From Dyadobacter tibetensis Y620-1 (GTDB lineage Bacteria; Bacteroidota; Bacteroidia; Cytophagales; Spirosomataceae), in contig NZ_AZQN01000006.1 of NCBI RefSeq assembly GCF_000566685.1, positions 62,001-126,000 of the forward strand: DNA of 64,000 bases, read 5' to 3'. Position numbers and translations under genes: made by a program. Of this stretch, positions 17,337 to 26,624 are shown in pieces. The notes beneath the pieces were generated by a model. It worked only from the letters and a program-made list of their open reading frames with translations. It was not told where the DNA came from and searched no databases. Every line of letters begins with the position of its first letter. Within the stretch, counting starts at the first letter, position 1.

Positions 17337-18716
17337 TTATCGCTGTTGAATAAAAATTTGTTGGGTCAGGGTGCCTTCCGGGGATTTTAGGAGTCGGTTA
17401 TAGGCAATTTGTTTACCATCGGGTGACCAAACGGCATTGGAGGGAAGCGGGGTTCCCGGAAGGGTAAGTAGCTCATAGCGCTCCTCGAATTCTTGTTCTC
17501 CAAGAAGGCACACCACCAGGCAATCATTCCAGAAGTAACTAATTTCCTTGCCATTAGTATTCCAACGCAAATTTCCACTTACGTCGGAAGTATGGTAGGT
17601 AAGCTGTCTTGGTTTGCCTTCGAGCGGAGAAATTAAATATACTTGCATTATCCCTTTCTCGTCTTTGGCCAGATAACATAATGCCGACCCGTCGGGAGCT
17701 GATCGGACGATACCGCTACAGCCTGGTTGACTGGTTTCGGCCGTAAAGGTTAACCTGCGCTGTATTGCTCCTTTGGGAGGCATGGGAAAGTCGTCCAACG
17801 TGCCTTCCAGCGGGCCTAGTGAGCCGGGAACCGTGATGTCGTCAGGAATATCGACCACGAAAACTTCTGGAACATCTTCGCCCTTCAGATTACGGACCGT
17901 TCCTAAGAAGGCTCTAGCCATCTGCTTTCCACCATCATTACGCGTGTAGCCGTTAAATCCCACCCAGCTGTCGCCGGCGGCATGGCTGATCTCATCGCTC
18001 CCAGGAGTGGGCTCGGGAACCACCCGTACCACCAATGCGCTGAACCAGTTTCCAGAGATATTTCCCGGTGCCTGGTCCACCTCTACTGAAGCTAGGTTTT
18101 TGGAGACTCCTATCGTCCGAAGGTTTCTTTTTATTCCCGTTTTGGCTTCAATTTCCTGAAGAATTGCGTCATTATAAGTATAACCTATCCACTGTCCATC
18201 ACCGCTCCATTCGTGGCGGTGAGTGCCTCCTCTCAAGGCTCCGGGGGTGAATGGATAGGTAACATCTCGTGCGTCCATCCATATGGGGCTGTCCGGATGA
18301 TTGTCTTTAACAATCGCCCCGGTGCGCCTCCATTGCTGGTAAGGGTTTTCCTGGCTACAGTCGGAGAGCCCGTGGATGAATACCACGGCGTTCTCTTTGG
18401 GGCTGTAACTAACCGCCCCAACGCCAGGCCCCCATACTTTATTTTGCTCCAGTGCGTAGGTGATTTTGATTTCACCTGTTTCGGTATGGACCCTTTCTAT
18501 ACGCCCCGACTCAGCGATGCCGCCCGAGTCGGTACGGGTGTCGTAGGCCAACCAATGCCCGTCAGGTGAGAAGTTATCATTATTGTCCAGATCATGATGG
18601 TAACTCAGATCGTGGGTCAATTGTTTCTCAAGGCGATTTTCTGCTGACTGCTGGCATGCACTCATAAGGGCAAATACTGCTAAATAAACGAAAGGTATTA
18701 CTATTTTTTCGGGCAT
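17337..18716 (-). CDS. DUF3748 (YidR-like) beta-propeller lipoprotein
   Basis: I take the ATG at 18716 as start, giving 459 residues beginning MPEKIVIPFVYLAVFAL with lipobox MSAC. The longer frame would begin inside the upstream gene. The rest resembles E. coli YidR (DUF3748) along much of its length: NFSPDGHWLAYDTR, ARDVTYPFTPGALRGGTH, IGYTYNDAILQE, PTPGSDEISHAAGDSWVG, GAIQRRLTFTAETSQPG and QVYLISPLEGKPRQLT. These are TolB-like WD40/PD40 blades. The enzymatic function of YidR is not established, to my knowledge. E. coli YidR lacks a lipobox, so lipidation is a difference. It is the last gene of the exported cluster, 31 bases after the 18748 gene, and probably binds or cleaves a carbohydrate. 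Confidence 0.8.
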   Translation of the reverse strand: MPEKIVIPFVYLAVFALMSACQQSAENRLEKQLTHDLSYHHDLDNNDNFSPDGHWLAYDTRTDSGGIAESGRIERVHTETGEIKITYALEQNKVWGPGVGAVSYSPKENAVVFIHGLSDCSQENPYQQWRRTGAIVKDNHPDSPIWMDARDVTYPFTPGALRGGTHRHEWSGDGQWIGYTYNDAILQEIEAKTGIKRNLRTIGVSKNLASVEVDQAPGNISGNWFSALVVRVVPEPTPGSDEISHAAGDSWVGFNGYTRNDGGKQMARAFLGTVRNLKGEDVPEVFVVDIPDDITVPGSLGPLEGTLDDFPMPPKGAIQRRLTFTAETSQPGCSGIVRSAPDGSALCYLAKDEKGIMQVYLISPLEGKPRQLTYHTSDVSGNLRWNTNGKEISYFWNDCLVVCLLGEQEFEERYELLTLPGTPLPSNAVWSPDGKQIAYNRLLKSPEGTLTQQIFIQQR

Positions 18717-18747
18717 AAATATCGGGAAAAAATTGGAATACGGCCCC

Positions 18748-20988
18748 TTACTCATTTTCCGATATGGGCGCACTGATTACACCCAGATAGCGCCCCATCC
18801 AGTAGGGCAGGAGCCAGATATCACCCGCACTGCTTTCATTATTTCCATTCGCACCTACCCGGTCCATGTCAAACATATTGGCATTATGCCGGCGCACGGG
18901 TCTTTCATCGGGAGGGAGTACTTCTTTGGTCGACTGCTTTCTGAAATTAGGCTCTAGAAGTTCTATGTCTTTTCTATGGCTATTTTTTACGTCCCAGCCA
19001 ATGAGGTCCATCGGGTATTCTCGAAGATACCAAGCCGCTTCATCCAGATCGAACTCCTGGACTCCTGTCAGTGCTGTGAAAATATTCCAGGCACCTTCCT
19101 TTTCGGGGCGTTCTGCCTCCCAATGATCTAGTATTTGGGTTTTATAATGCGCCTTAAGACTGTCGTTAAATGCGTATCGGTACAGTCCCCAATAGCCTAT
19201 GAAGTACATTTCATCGTCGGAGTGGTTCCAGCCGTCCGACATATTTTTGGCATGTTCGTCGGCATCATCCGGTGCTTTTCCAATTTCAGACATTGGACGC
19301 ATCATATTTTCAAAGTAGCCATGTTGGTTCATTAGTTCGAAAGCTTTCTCCTTGTATTTTTCTTTTTTAGTGAAATGATAAGCCGTTTGAAGCATCGCCA
19401 CAATATTAGAAGAGTTTAATTTGCGGTCCCCAACATTCGTAGGGAAGCTATTCACATAGGAAGGATTCCATTTTCCCCACATGGTAGGCTTTCCATCGAA
19501 GTCGATCAGGTACATATCATTGCTGATAATATGGGACATCAGGGTGTCGATCAGGGTGATGGCTCTGTTTTTTAGGTTTTCGTCATCCACTAGTTCTGCC
19601 ATGGCTCCAAAGGCAAATACATGGCCGATCACCTCATCGCTGCTGGTAGTGGACTTCCAGTCCCATTCTTTATCAGTAGCATGCTGCCAGCGCTCAGGAT
19701 CCGAAAGGCTTTCTATATGTCCACTTCTTTCGAAGGATCTGGAGGGGAAGCCTGCCACGGGGTTGATATCGTAGAGGCGCTCCATGGCCTCCATAGATTC
19801 TCTACAATTCTGTAAGGCTTCTGGATCCTTTGTTACAGCATATCGGAAAATCTCTCCTCCCAGATACATGGAGGTCCAAAGTCCGTCATTATCCGAATCG
19901 GAAAGGTAGCCTGTTGACAAATCACCTTTTGTCATTCTGCTCAGGCTGGAATTGAAGCCTACCCGAATGTGGCGAAGCCTTACCTGCTTATCGTAATATT
20001 CGGCCTTATCGGCAAGGGTCATCTCTTTAAACTGGATTTGACCTACTCCTCCTGTCGTAAGTATCAATACGGAGCGCTCCGGGCCGGACTCGATACTAAT
20101 CACCTGGCTTCCAGGGAGCCAGCGTTCGCCATAATAATAATCGAACTTACCATCTTCGCGCAGGGCGTATGCCCCTTCCGAGCTCCCAAACCATAGTCTA
20201 TCATTGATATTGGCCATGGTACTGATAGCTGGAACGGGCAAGTCAGATCTTTTATCTCCAACTGGTTTTTTTGAAGCTAAGTCGATTAACAAGTAACCAT
20301 TTCCCGTTCCAATGGCCACCTGCTTCCTAGCTTTCCAGGGTGCCATGGCCCGAAGGTCCTTTCCCTGATAAATACTACTAAATGCCTTATCGGCACTCAG
20401 GGTGTAAAGTGTCTTGTCCGTTAACACTAGATAATGTTCAAGCTCAGGTTGGTAAATGATTTGCCGAACGGTTTCATCAGAAAGTGTTTGGTTCCATTGC
20501 GTTGCTGCCTTTGAAATGAGCTTAAGTTGCTGTCCGTCAGAAATTAGAAACTGGAAGTCCTTGCCTCCAGCCATTAAACGTGCCTCAGGCATGGCGTGTG
20601 GGCTGAAGAGACGACCCGCCCAGGCATTGCTGAAGACTACGGAGTCTGTAAGATAAACGATCTGATTCTGATACCTTCCAATAGCTTGAATCGTTTTATC
20701 GGAAAGGAATCGATAGCTATTATCGGTCTCAAGGGTACCGGGATAAAGGAATTGTCCGTCATGGGGATGGAGCACACCTTTTGAAGACAATACCTGAATT
20801 TTCCCGTTGCGATCGGCCGCTGCTCCCAACAGGCGCAGGTCGGTAGTATCTGCATAATATTTGATGCTGAGATCTTGGAGGAAGGGTTTGTCTTGATAAA
20901 CAGGTTGTTTTACGCTGTTATTGCTGCAAGCCATAAATCCTACAGCAAGGCCTACGGTTAAAATGAATGAGAGGCAATTTTTTAACAT
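18748..20988 (-). CDS. Lipoprotein with N-terminal beta-propeller and C-terminal helical (alpha/alpha) domain
   Basis: 746 residues. The lipobox FMAC puts the acylated Cys at 21. Residues about 40-340 show repeating short blades (IQVLSSKGVLHPHDGQ, YLVLTDKTLYTLS, RLWFGSSEGAYALREDGKF) like a 'two-component regulator' propeller. From about 345 the protein is helix-rich, with GYLSDSDNDGLWTSMYLGG, ALQNCRESMEAMERLYD and WNHSDDEMYFIGYWGLYRY. That pattern fits an (alpha/alpha)6 toroid as in many glycoside hydrolases and lyases. I could not place it in a named family. It sits between the DUF3748 gene and a sialidase-like gene in a tight run (28- and 31-base gaps), so a role in degrading the same glycan is likely. 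No catalytic residues are assigned. Confidence 0.65.
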   Translation of the reverse strand: MLKNCLSFILTVGLAVGFMACSNNSVKQPVYQDKPFLQDLSIKYYADTTDLRLLGAAADRNGKIQVLSSKGVLHPHDGQFLYPGTLETDNSYRFLSDKTIQAIGRYQNQIVYLTDSVVFSNAWAGRLFSPHAMPEARLMAGGKDFQFLISDGQQLKLISKAATQWNQTLSDETVRQIIYQPELEHYLVLTDKTLYTLSADKAFSSIYQGKDLRAMAPWKARKQVAIGTGNGYLLIDLASKKPVGDKRSDLPVPAISTMANINDRLWFGSSEGAYALREDGKFDYYYGERWLPGSQVISIESGPERSVLILTTGGVGQIQFKEMTLADKAEYYDKQVRLRHIRVGFNSSLSRMTKGDLSTGYLSDSDNDGLWTSMYLGGEIFRYAVTKDPEALQNCRESMEAMERLYDINPVAGFPSRSFERSGHIESLSDPERWQHATDKEWDWKSTTSSDEVIGHVFAFGAMAELVDDENLKNRAITLIDTLMSHIISNDMYLIDFDGKPTMWGKWNPSYVNSFPTNVGDRKLNSSNIVAMLQTAYHFTKKEKYKEKAFELMNQHGYFENMMRPMSEIGKAPDDADEHAKNMSDGWNHSDDEMYFIGYWGLYRYAFNDSLKAHYKTQILDHWEAERPEKEGAWNIFTALTGVQEFDLDEAAWYLREYPMDLIGWDVKNSHRKDIELLEPNFRKQSTKEVLPPDERPVRRHNANMFDMDRVGANGNNESSAGDIWLLPYWMGRYLGVISAPISENE

Positions 20989-21016
20989 AATTGGATTGGG
21001 TTTAAGGAAATTGGCA

Positions 21017-22207
21017 TTAATTCGCCAAAGGGACTTTTTTGGGGTCTACAGTGACATATTTGATTGATTTTTGATCACTTTGTGGGTGATAAGAGTAGGT
21101 CATTCTTAAAAGCCCATCGGGGGTTTGAATCAGGGATGGATAAGAATAGCCTCCTTTGCCCTTCGGATGATCCTCTAATCTTATTTTTTTGGGCCAGGTC
21201 TTGCCCTCGTCGGACGACAAATACAGGCTCATCCGATTCCTTCCATCTACCAGATCGTTGCCCAGAAAGGCCCAGCTGCCGTCGGCAAGAGTCAGGAGTT
21301 CGACGCTTGCAGTATTGGGGATATTCAATTTGTGCGTGGCGGTCCAGGATTGCCCTTCATCCGCAGATTCGCTCATATGTACATGGGGAGGTGCATCGCC
21401 GCTATCGCGCATATAGGCTACCAGGTTACCATTCTTTCTTTTAGCAATTGCGGGCTGGATAGGTCCACGCCCCACTACAGGCAGACTGGGGAGCCAGCTT
21501 TCTCCCTGGTCGTCGGAAATAGCCATCAAAGATAGGTTGTAGCCATCGGAATATAAGGGCAGAATAATTCGTCCTGATGCTAGTTGGGTGGGCTTAATGC
21601 GGGTCATCCAGCCGATACTTCGTTTGACAGGATCCTTACCCGCCTCCACAATCATTTCATCATATTTGGGAGCATAACCCGCCCATCCGATCTGGTGATC
21701 GGGAAGATCCTTGAATTTTTTCTGCAATTCCACATAAAAGGAGTCGTCTGGTTTTAGCAGAATATTGTCTTGCCAGTCCCATTGTGGTGGGCCCTCTTGA
21801 GCATAATGGGTAGAAGTTCTTACGCGCAAGATCGATTGCTCCCACAGGTTGGCTTGAACGGCAATCCATACGAGAAAAAGCTTACCCGAGGCGTTCAGAA
21901 AAAGGACTGGGTTACAGTCGGGAATATGAGGGGTGTCGGCCATAAGAAAGGGCGTACTCCATTGTTTTGATCCTTTTTTAAGCCTTGCTCCCATAATGCG
22001 CACGTCGTCTGATTTGCGCTCTCCACTGCCCTGAAACCAGGTGGCCAGCATATCGCCATTGGGAAGTGCCACCAGGCTGCTCCCGTGAGCATGTTCGGGC
22101 TGTAAAGGAAAAATGATGGTTTCTTCCAAAATGGCTTGGCCATAGGAAGTGGAGCAAGTTAGCCAAAGGGCTAATATAAGGAGGGCTCCAAGGTTTTTTG
22201 TGATCAT
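21017..22207 (-). CDS. Secreted sialidase-like (Asp-box/BNR) protein
   Basis: 396 residues with a Sec signal peptide (MITKNLGALLILALWLTC...SYGQ, cleavage near 24). Three Asp boxes are regularly spaced: SDDQGESW (231-238), SADEGQSW (281-288) and SSDEGKTW (331-338). This is the hallmark of the six-bladed sialidase/neuraminidase propeller. The opening PEHAHGSSLVALPNGDML is typical of the BNR_2 'exo-alpha-sialidase' annotation group in Bacteroidota. Members of that group include rhamnosidases and other non-sialic acid enzymes, so the true substrate is uncertain and a sialate function should not be assumed. It lies 12 bases after the deacetylase gene. Confidence 0.8.
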   Translation of the reverse strand: MITKNLGALLILALWLTCSTSYGQAILEETIIFPLQPEHAHGSSLVALPNGDMLATWFQGSGERKSDDVRIMGARLKKGSKQWSTPFLMADTPHIPDCNPVLFLNASGKLFLVWIAVQANLWEQSILRVRTSTHYAQEGPPQWDWQDNILLKPDDSFYVELQKKFKDLPDHQIGWAGYAPKYDEMIVEAGKDPVKRSIGWMTRIKPTQLASGRIILPLYSDGYNLSLMAISDDQGESWLPSLPVVGRGPIQPAIAKRKNGNLVAYMRDSGDAPPHVHMSESADEGQSWTATHKLNIPNTASVELLTLADGSWAFLGNDLVDGRNRMSLYLSSDEGKTWPKKIRLEDHPKGKGGYSYPSLIQTPDGLLRMTYSYHPQSDQKSIKYVTVDPKKVPLAN

Positions 22208-22219
22208 GGATTTATAGAT

Positions 22220-23281
22220 TTATTTACTTTTTTTTCTTCTCTCCAGGAGTTCCCGCCAGGTGGTCAGAACAATATTATTCTTCTGAATATATGCTTTTAG
22301 TTCTGGGTCCAGCATCGATAGCAGGTCGGCATAACGAGAGCCCCCCGAGGCGCTGATATGTTGAAATACATCGGTAATATCACTGCTATGGACGATAAAC
22401 ATAGCCACACCAGGCTGCATTCTTTCCATCACCTTAATCCATTGTTGGGCCTTGTATTTACCCCAGGCCTCAGGAGTTGGATTAGGGCCTTCTGGCTTCC
22501 ACTCTCCACTTTTTGTATGTAAGTCATCTAGGACAGGAAGTCCGGCATTCCATAGCATTTCGCCTACTGCTGGAGCCTTTTTTAGCACTTCGGGGGCTGG
22601 GAGTTTCATGCCCTCTTGGTAAAGTCCTTGAGCCTTGAGTTGTTCTATTTCGGGCATCAGTAAGCATTCCGTAATCAAGCGGTTATTGCCCCCTGGAAAC
22701 ATCACCGGGATCCCATATTCTATACCTACCTTCATATAACGCTCCAGAAAGGGGCCGTGGGCGAAGAGGGTTCCCATATGGGAGTCAAGATGTGTGGGGC
22801 TGATCCCCATTTTTAAGGCCCGTTCTATCTGTGCCCTGATTTCCGTTTCCACTATATCTGCACTGGCATGCCTTACCACCTCTGCCACCTCGTGCCACAT
22901 ACAGCCTTCATCGTCTACCAGGCCTGGTGAATGGCTAATACCATTTAAAGGTGGCCAACGATAGTCTTTCCACTCCGAGGTGAGGGTTAGGTGTAAGCCG
23001 GCATCAACAGAAGGATTCTTCTTGACATACTTTCCAAAACTTGCTGCCCAGGAGCAGGGCATCATAATACTGGCGGAAGTGGCAACACCCTCCTCTATTG
23101 AACGTATTGCTCCCATGTTAGAGCTGTAAGACATACCGGCATCGTCAACATGGAATATAACAGCCTTAGTGCCTTTCGGCCAACCGAGCTTTTCAGCATA
23201 AGTGGTCTGCGCATGCAGGGGCATGGCTACTGTTGCCAGAAGCACGCCTAGTGATGAGAAAATTGATTTAGTTTTTTTCAT
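22220..23281 (-). CDS. Secreted ChbG/HpnK (YdjC-type) carbohydrate deacetylase
   Basis: 353 residues. The signal peptide ends around PLHAQ (24). The YdjC/ChbG fold follows with its metal-site motifs HVDDAGM (44-50), GLHLTLTSEW (95-104) and HLDSHMG (164-170). Asp and His in these motifs bind a divalent metal used to remove an acetyl group from N- or O-acetylated sugars. ChbG itself deacetylates chitobiose in the cytoplasm, whereas this one is exported and carries a long C-terminal part. It is the first of four tightly spaced genes and follows the PfkB-HAD gene by 153 bases. Deacetylation probably prepares the glycan for the neighbouring hydrolase-like proteins, which is inference. Confidence 0.82.
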   Translation of the reverse strand: MKKTKSIFSSLGVLLATVAMPLHAQTTYAEKLGWPKGTKAVIFHVDDAGMSYSSNMGAIRSIEEGVATSASIMMPCSWAASFGKYVKKNPSVDAGLHLTLTSEWKDYRWPPLNGISHSPGLVDDEGCMWHEVAEVVRHASADIVETEIRAQIERALKMGISPTHLDSHMGTLFAHGPFLERYMKVGIEYGIPVMFPGGNNRLITECLLMPEIEQLKAQGLYQEGMKLPAPEVLKKAPAVGEMLWNAGLPVLDDLHTKSGEWKPEGPNPTPEAWGKYKAQQWIKVMERMQPGVAMFIVHSSDITDVFQHISASGGSRYADLLSMLDPELKAYIQKNNIVLTTWRELLERRKKSK

Positions 23282-23434
23282 GCTCTTGTTGATATTGATG
23301 CTATCATTGCCTAACCATCATTTCGTAATGCCGGGAACTACCTTGGAGAATTTGCCCTCGAGAATGATGTTAATTTCCAGCCGTTGGTAAGCGTTATATC
23401 GAATTAATTATGCACAAAAGCTTACCCCAAAGGT

Positions 23435-25360
23435 TTATGCTTGAGCCAAATTTTGATTTTTCTGAAATAGTAAGGAGAGTAATTTCTGATGCTGGGAGAA
23501 GTCGGGAATAAGTATATGGGCCCCTGCCTGAACCAGCCTGGGTCGTTTAGCGGCATGATGTCCGAATCGCTGAACCTCATTGCTGGTGATGCCTACAGAG
23601 ATGCCACCGGCCCGTCGCCCCTCGCGGACCTCGTCGGGACCATCTCCAAAGACGACGAGTTCGTGTCCCTGCAGGTTGTTCTCCCGGATAATTTTCTCAA
23701 TAATCATTTTCTTGGAGAACCTGGTGTATTCTTTTAATGCCCCATGTATCCCTCCTTCAAACAGGTTGGCATAGCCTAGTGTCTCCGCTTCTGTTCGAAC
23801 ATCCTCAACATCGGTGCCACTGGCCAAATAGAGCTTTACTCCCCGTTGTTTAAGGGCCTGCAGGAATGTGACAGCACCTTTCATGGTATAATCCGACTGG
23901 TGCAACTCTCCGGCGATAAGCTTGGCCATACGTATATTTACCATTTCCATAAGACCATTATTATATAATTCCTTGTACTGGAATTTATCCAAAATTTCAT
24001 CGGCAGGAACGAAACCGAAATCCCTTACCAAATCAACCAGTCCCTCCATTTGGTAGATAGTCTGTATGCCTGTGGTTTTTTGGATGAAATCCAGTGATAC
24101 TTTTCTCACCTTATTATAGGTATTGTTATCCACACGGTCATACTCGGGTCCTAAAATGGAACGGATCATCACAGGTTCCATAATTTCTTCCCAGCCCTGT
24201 CGCAGGGTGGAAATAGTGCCATCATGATCGAAAACCGCATGCTTAATATGGCCTAATTTATGCAAGGCATCGGGCTCGCAAATTTCGAATTCGGTATGCG
24301 GAAGGTAATGGGCAAGTCGCTCGTTGATGGCAAGGTCCGGATTGTAAATATAATGGGGTTCGGCTCCGATATGCATAATCTCTTCAGCACTAGCCGTCCC
24401 TGTGGTATAGCATTTTTGAACGGTTACCCCAGCGGCAAAATTGGCCATTATTGCAGCATGTTTTGCCGGTACCCCAGCGGCTAAGCAGAGTGTAAGCGCA
24501 CTTATGGTCGTGTCGCCAGCCCCTACCGTGTCAAGTTTGCCTTTTAACTGAAGTCCAGGAGTATAGTGCTGCCCTTCCTGATCGAAAGAAAGAATTCCTC
24601 TTTCTCCACAAGTAACAAAAATTGGTTTTTGAGTCTCTTGATATACTTGAATTCCTAAAGAATTTATATTTCGTAAGGGGATGGGCCCTTCCTCTGGGGC
24701 AGCCCATCCCCTTAGATTGGCTAATTCCCGGTCATTGAGTTTTCTATACGTAGGGCCGATTTTATCGTTAAAATGCCGGGAGTCCAACATTACGATCTTA
24801 TCTGTATAGAGAGAAAAAAGCTTATTTACTCCCTCAATAAAACTATTATTGCTAATGCTTCCGGTAACCTGTTGATTAAATATCAGTGCCTCACATTCTT
24901 GTAATGCGTTTTCTATGGCTAGCAGTAAAGACTGGTCTGTTGCCTCGCTACGGTGGTTGTACGAGCCAAAATCAATACGAGGCTGTTCCTGCTCGTCAAC
25001 ATGTCTTTTTAGATAGGTGTAGGTATCAAACTGCTCTTTCTGAATGAATAAGTTGCTGGTGTCCGTCCCCAACGCCTGAAGCTGACTCGTTAATTCCCGT
25101 CCAAACAGATCGTCGCCAACGGTGCCAATGGCGCGGATAGAGGCAGGTCGTAAGGCAGCGAGATTGGCAACCACATTACCTGCCCCACCCGGACTGTAAT
25201 AATGTCGTCCTACGGTCTTTGTGTAGAGGCCAGTCTCTATAGAAACCTCCGAAGCCCTATTGTCCATGATCCAATAGGCATCTAAGCAAAAATCTCCATA
25301 TACGGCAATATTTACTTTTCTAATTTTTTCAAGGATGTCTTTAATTTCTGGTGTCTGCAT
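23435..25360 (-). CDS. PfkB-family sugar kinase fused to a HAD phosphatase
   Basis: 641 residues with two complete domains. Residues about 15-325 are a ribokinase/PfkB kinase: VAVYGDFCLDAYW-like start, GGAGNVVANLAAL (58-70) and the anion-hole motif DTVGAGDTT (277-285) with its catalytic Asp. The style is close to the RfaE1/HldE kinase domain. Residues about 370-625 are a HAD hydrolase: FDHDGTIS (377-384, Asp378 and Asp380), ASGT (513-516) and FGDGPDEV (571-578). HldE is normally kinase plus nucleotidyltransferase, so kinase plus phosphatase is unusual. It could phosphorylate one position and dephosphorylate another, or act on a heptose or similar sugar phosphate. Cytoplasmic. It lies upstream of the exported cluster on the same strand, but the 153-base gap leaves co-transcription uncertain. 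Confidence 0.82.
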   Translation of the reverse strand: MQTPEIKDILEKIRKVNIAVYGDFCLDAYWIMDNRASEVSIETGLYTKTVGRHYYSPGGAGNVVANLAALRPASIRAIGTVGDDLFGRELTSQLQALGTDTSNLFIQKEQFDTYTYLKRHVDEQEQPRIDFGSYNHRSEATDQSLLLAIENALQECEALIFNQQVTGSISNNSFIEGVNKLFSLYTDKIVMLDSRHFNDKIGPTYRKLNDRELANLRGWAAPEEGPIPLRNINSLGIQVYQETQKPIFVTCGERGILSFDQEGQHYTPGLQLKGKLDTVGAGDTTISALTLCLAAGVPAKHAAIMANFAAGVTVQKCYTTGTASAEEIMHIGAEPHYIYNPDLAINERLAHYLPHTEFEICEPDALHKLGHIKHAVFDHDGTISTLRQGWEEIMEPVMIRSILGPEYDRVDNNTYNKVRKVSLDFIQKTTGIQTIYQMEGLVDLVRDFGFVPADEILDKFQYKELYNNGLMEMVNIRMAKLIAGELHQSDYTMKGAVTFLQALKQRGVKLYLASGTDVEDVRTEAETLGYANLFEGGIHGALKEYTRFSKKMIIEKIIRENNLQGHELVVFGDGPDEVREGRRAGGISVGITSNEVQRFGHHAAKRPRLVQAGAHILIPDFSQHQKLLSLLFQKNQNLAQA

Positions 25361-25908
25361 TTCAGTGTAAGTTTTAGGAATCTTCTTTGTCAGGGCCGGG
25401 GTGTGATCGGGGTAGAGCTATATGCCTAATATACGCTACCTGTTCAAATGAAGGCTATCCGTCAGAAGTAAATTGATGAAGCATACCAGGCAATTTTCTT
25501 GGCTGACGCACCGAATCCTGGGAGAATTCTCCCGCCAATATTACCAAATAATGCCTTTAAGTTAACCTAAATGTTAATTCAGACCGTTTTGCGTGTTTTG
25601 AGGATAATTTTACGCATAATGCGATTTAGGGGGAGCGACAAGTCTCGTATATTTATCATCAGAAAATGAGCAGTCCAGCGCAAAATAATTTATTCTCTTG
25701 TGTTTAGTTCTTAGTGTTTTTAGTTGACAGGTTGATTTTAGATTGCTGTATTATTTGGTAAAATTGAGATTTTATAAAATATACATTAAGGATTAAAATG
25801 CCTGTCAGGTGATTATTGTATATAAAAATGCAAAGAATTAATAGAATCTATTGAGGTGATATACCTGAACAAAATTTTTCTAAAAAGAATCTTTTAAACC
25901 CTACTGCC
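25361..25908. other. Long divergent control region
   Basis: 548 bases between the divergent PfkB-HAD gene and an ECF sigma gene, AT-rich on the sigma side. There is no coding frame of note. The clearest element is a 14-bp perfect palindrome at 25520-25533. Confidence 0.5.
25520..25533. promoter_or_regulatory. Perfect 14-bp palindrome, operator candidate
   Basis: GGGAGAATTCTCCC lies about 160 bases before the PfkB-HAD start. It has no T-run, so it is unlikely to be a terminator. No regulator gene is adjacent. Confidence 0.35.
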
Positions 25909-26448
25909 GTGAACCATCCTGACGAAAATACCCTAAGAAATGTAACATTGGGAGACGAAGTAGCCTTCGCTCAGCTGTACAATTACTATAGGATACCTGC
26001 ATTAAGGTTCTCCATATCTTTGTTAAAAGACGAGGAGGAAGCGGAGAATTTGACCCAGGAATTATTTTTAAAGTTATGGCTGCGTCGTACGCAGATCAAA
26101 CCCGAGCAAAATTTCAACTCCTATTTGTTTACTTGCTTGCGGAACATGGCCTTCGATCATTTTAAAAAAATGGAGAAGAACCAGCAGATGAGGCTTAACT
26201 ATCTGGACGCTATGGACGCTATGGTTGACGATGAGCTGGATGAAAAGGAACAAAGATTGGTAATGATACAGGAGGCCGTAGAAGAACTATCCACTAAACG
26301 TCGACAGATTCTAAAATTGAATTTAGAGGAAGGTAAATCCTACCAGGAGATCGCTGAGTTCTTACGGATATCTAAGAATACGGTTAAAAACCAATTGGTT
26401 AAGGCCAAACAACTACTGCGAGAACGCGTAGACTACGCCGTGAGCTGA
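25909..26448 (+). CDS. ECF-type RNA polymerase sigma factor
   Basis: 179 residues. The start must be GTG at 25909, because the in-frame stop TGA at 25852 leaves no ATG in between. Sigma region 2 is seen in LYNYYRIPALRFSISLL and AENLTQELFLKLWLRR, then FNSYLFTCLRNMAFDHFKK. Region 4 is EELSTKRRQILKLNLEEGKSYQ with the HTH ISKNTVKNQLVKAKQLL. This is the Bacteroidota sigma-70 ECF type. Unlike the other two sigma genes in the window it has no FecR neighbour. The next gene is a secreted M23 peptidase 176 bases on. Target genes are unknown. Confidence 0.9.
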   Translation: MNHPDENTLRNVTLGDEVAFAQLYNYYRIPALRFSISLLKDEEEAENLTQELFLKLWLRRTQIKPEQNFNSYLFTCLRNMAFDHFKKMEKNQQMRLNYLDAMDAMVDDELDEKEQRLVMIQEAVEELSTKRRQILKLNLEEGKSYQEIAEFLRISKNTVKNQLVKAKQLLRERVDYAVS

Positions 26449-26624
26449 CAGCTCCTAAACCCCTATCTTAAAACTTTTTTATTTATTCTATTTTTTCGGA
26501 TAGAAAGGGTGTTTTTTTGAAAACAATCTAGGAATATAAAGCTATAATAGAGTTCTTTGGCTACTCCTGCCAGATCTGGAGGCACCATAAGATTTTATGA
26601 TTAGTGTACCAATTCCTTTTGATT

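Noticed and set aside
18213..18569. Open frame of 118 codons antisense to the DUF3748 gene
   Set aside because: The conserved propeller motifs are on the other strand; this is a shadow.
21017..22207. Assignment as a true sialidase
   Set aside because: Asp boxes prove the fold, not the substrate. No sialate catabolic genes (nanA, nanE) are nearby.
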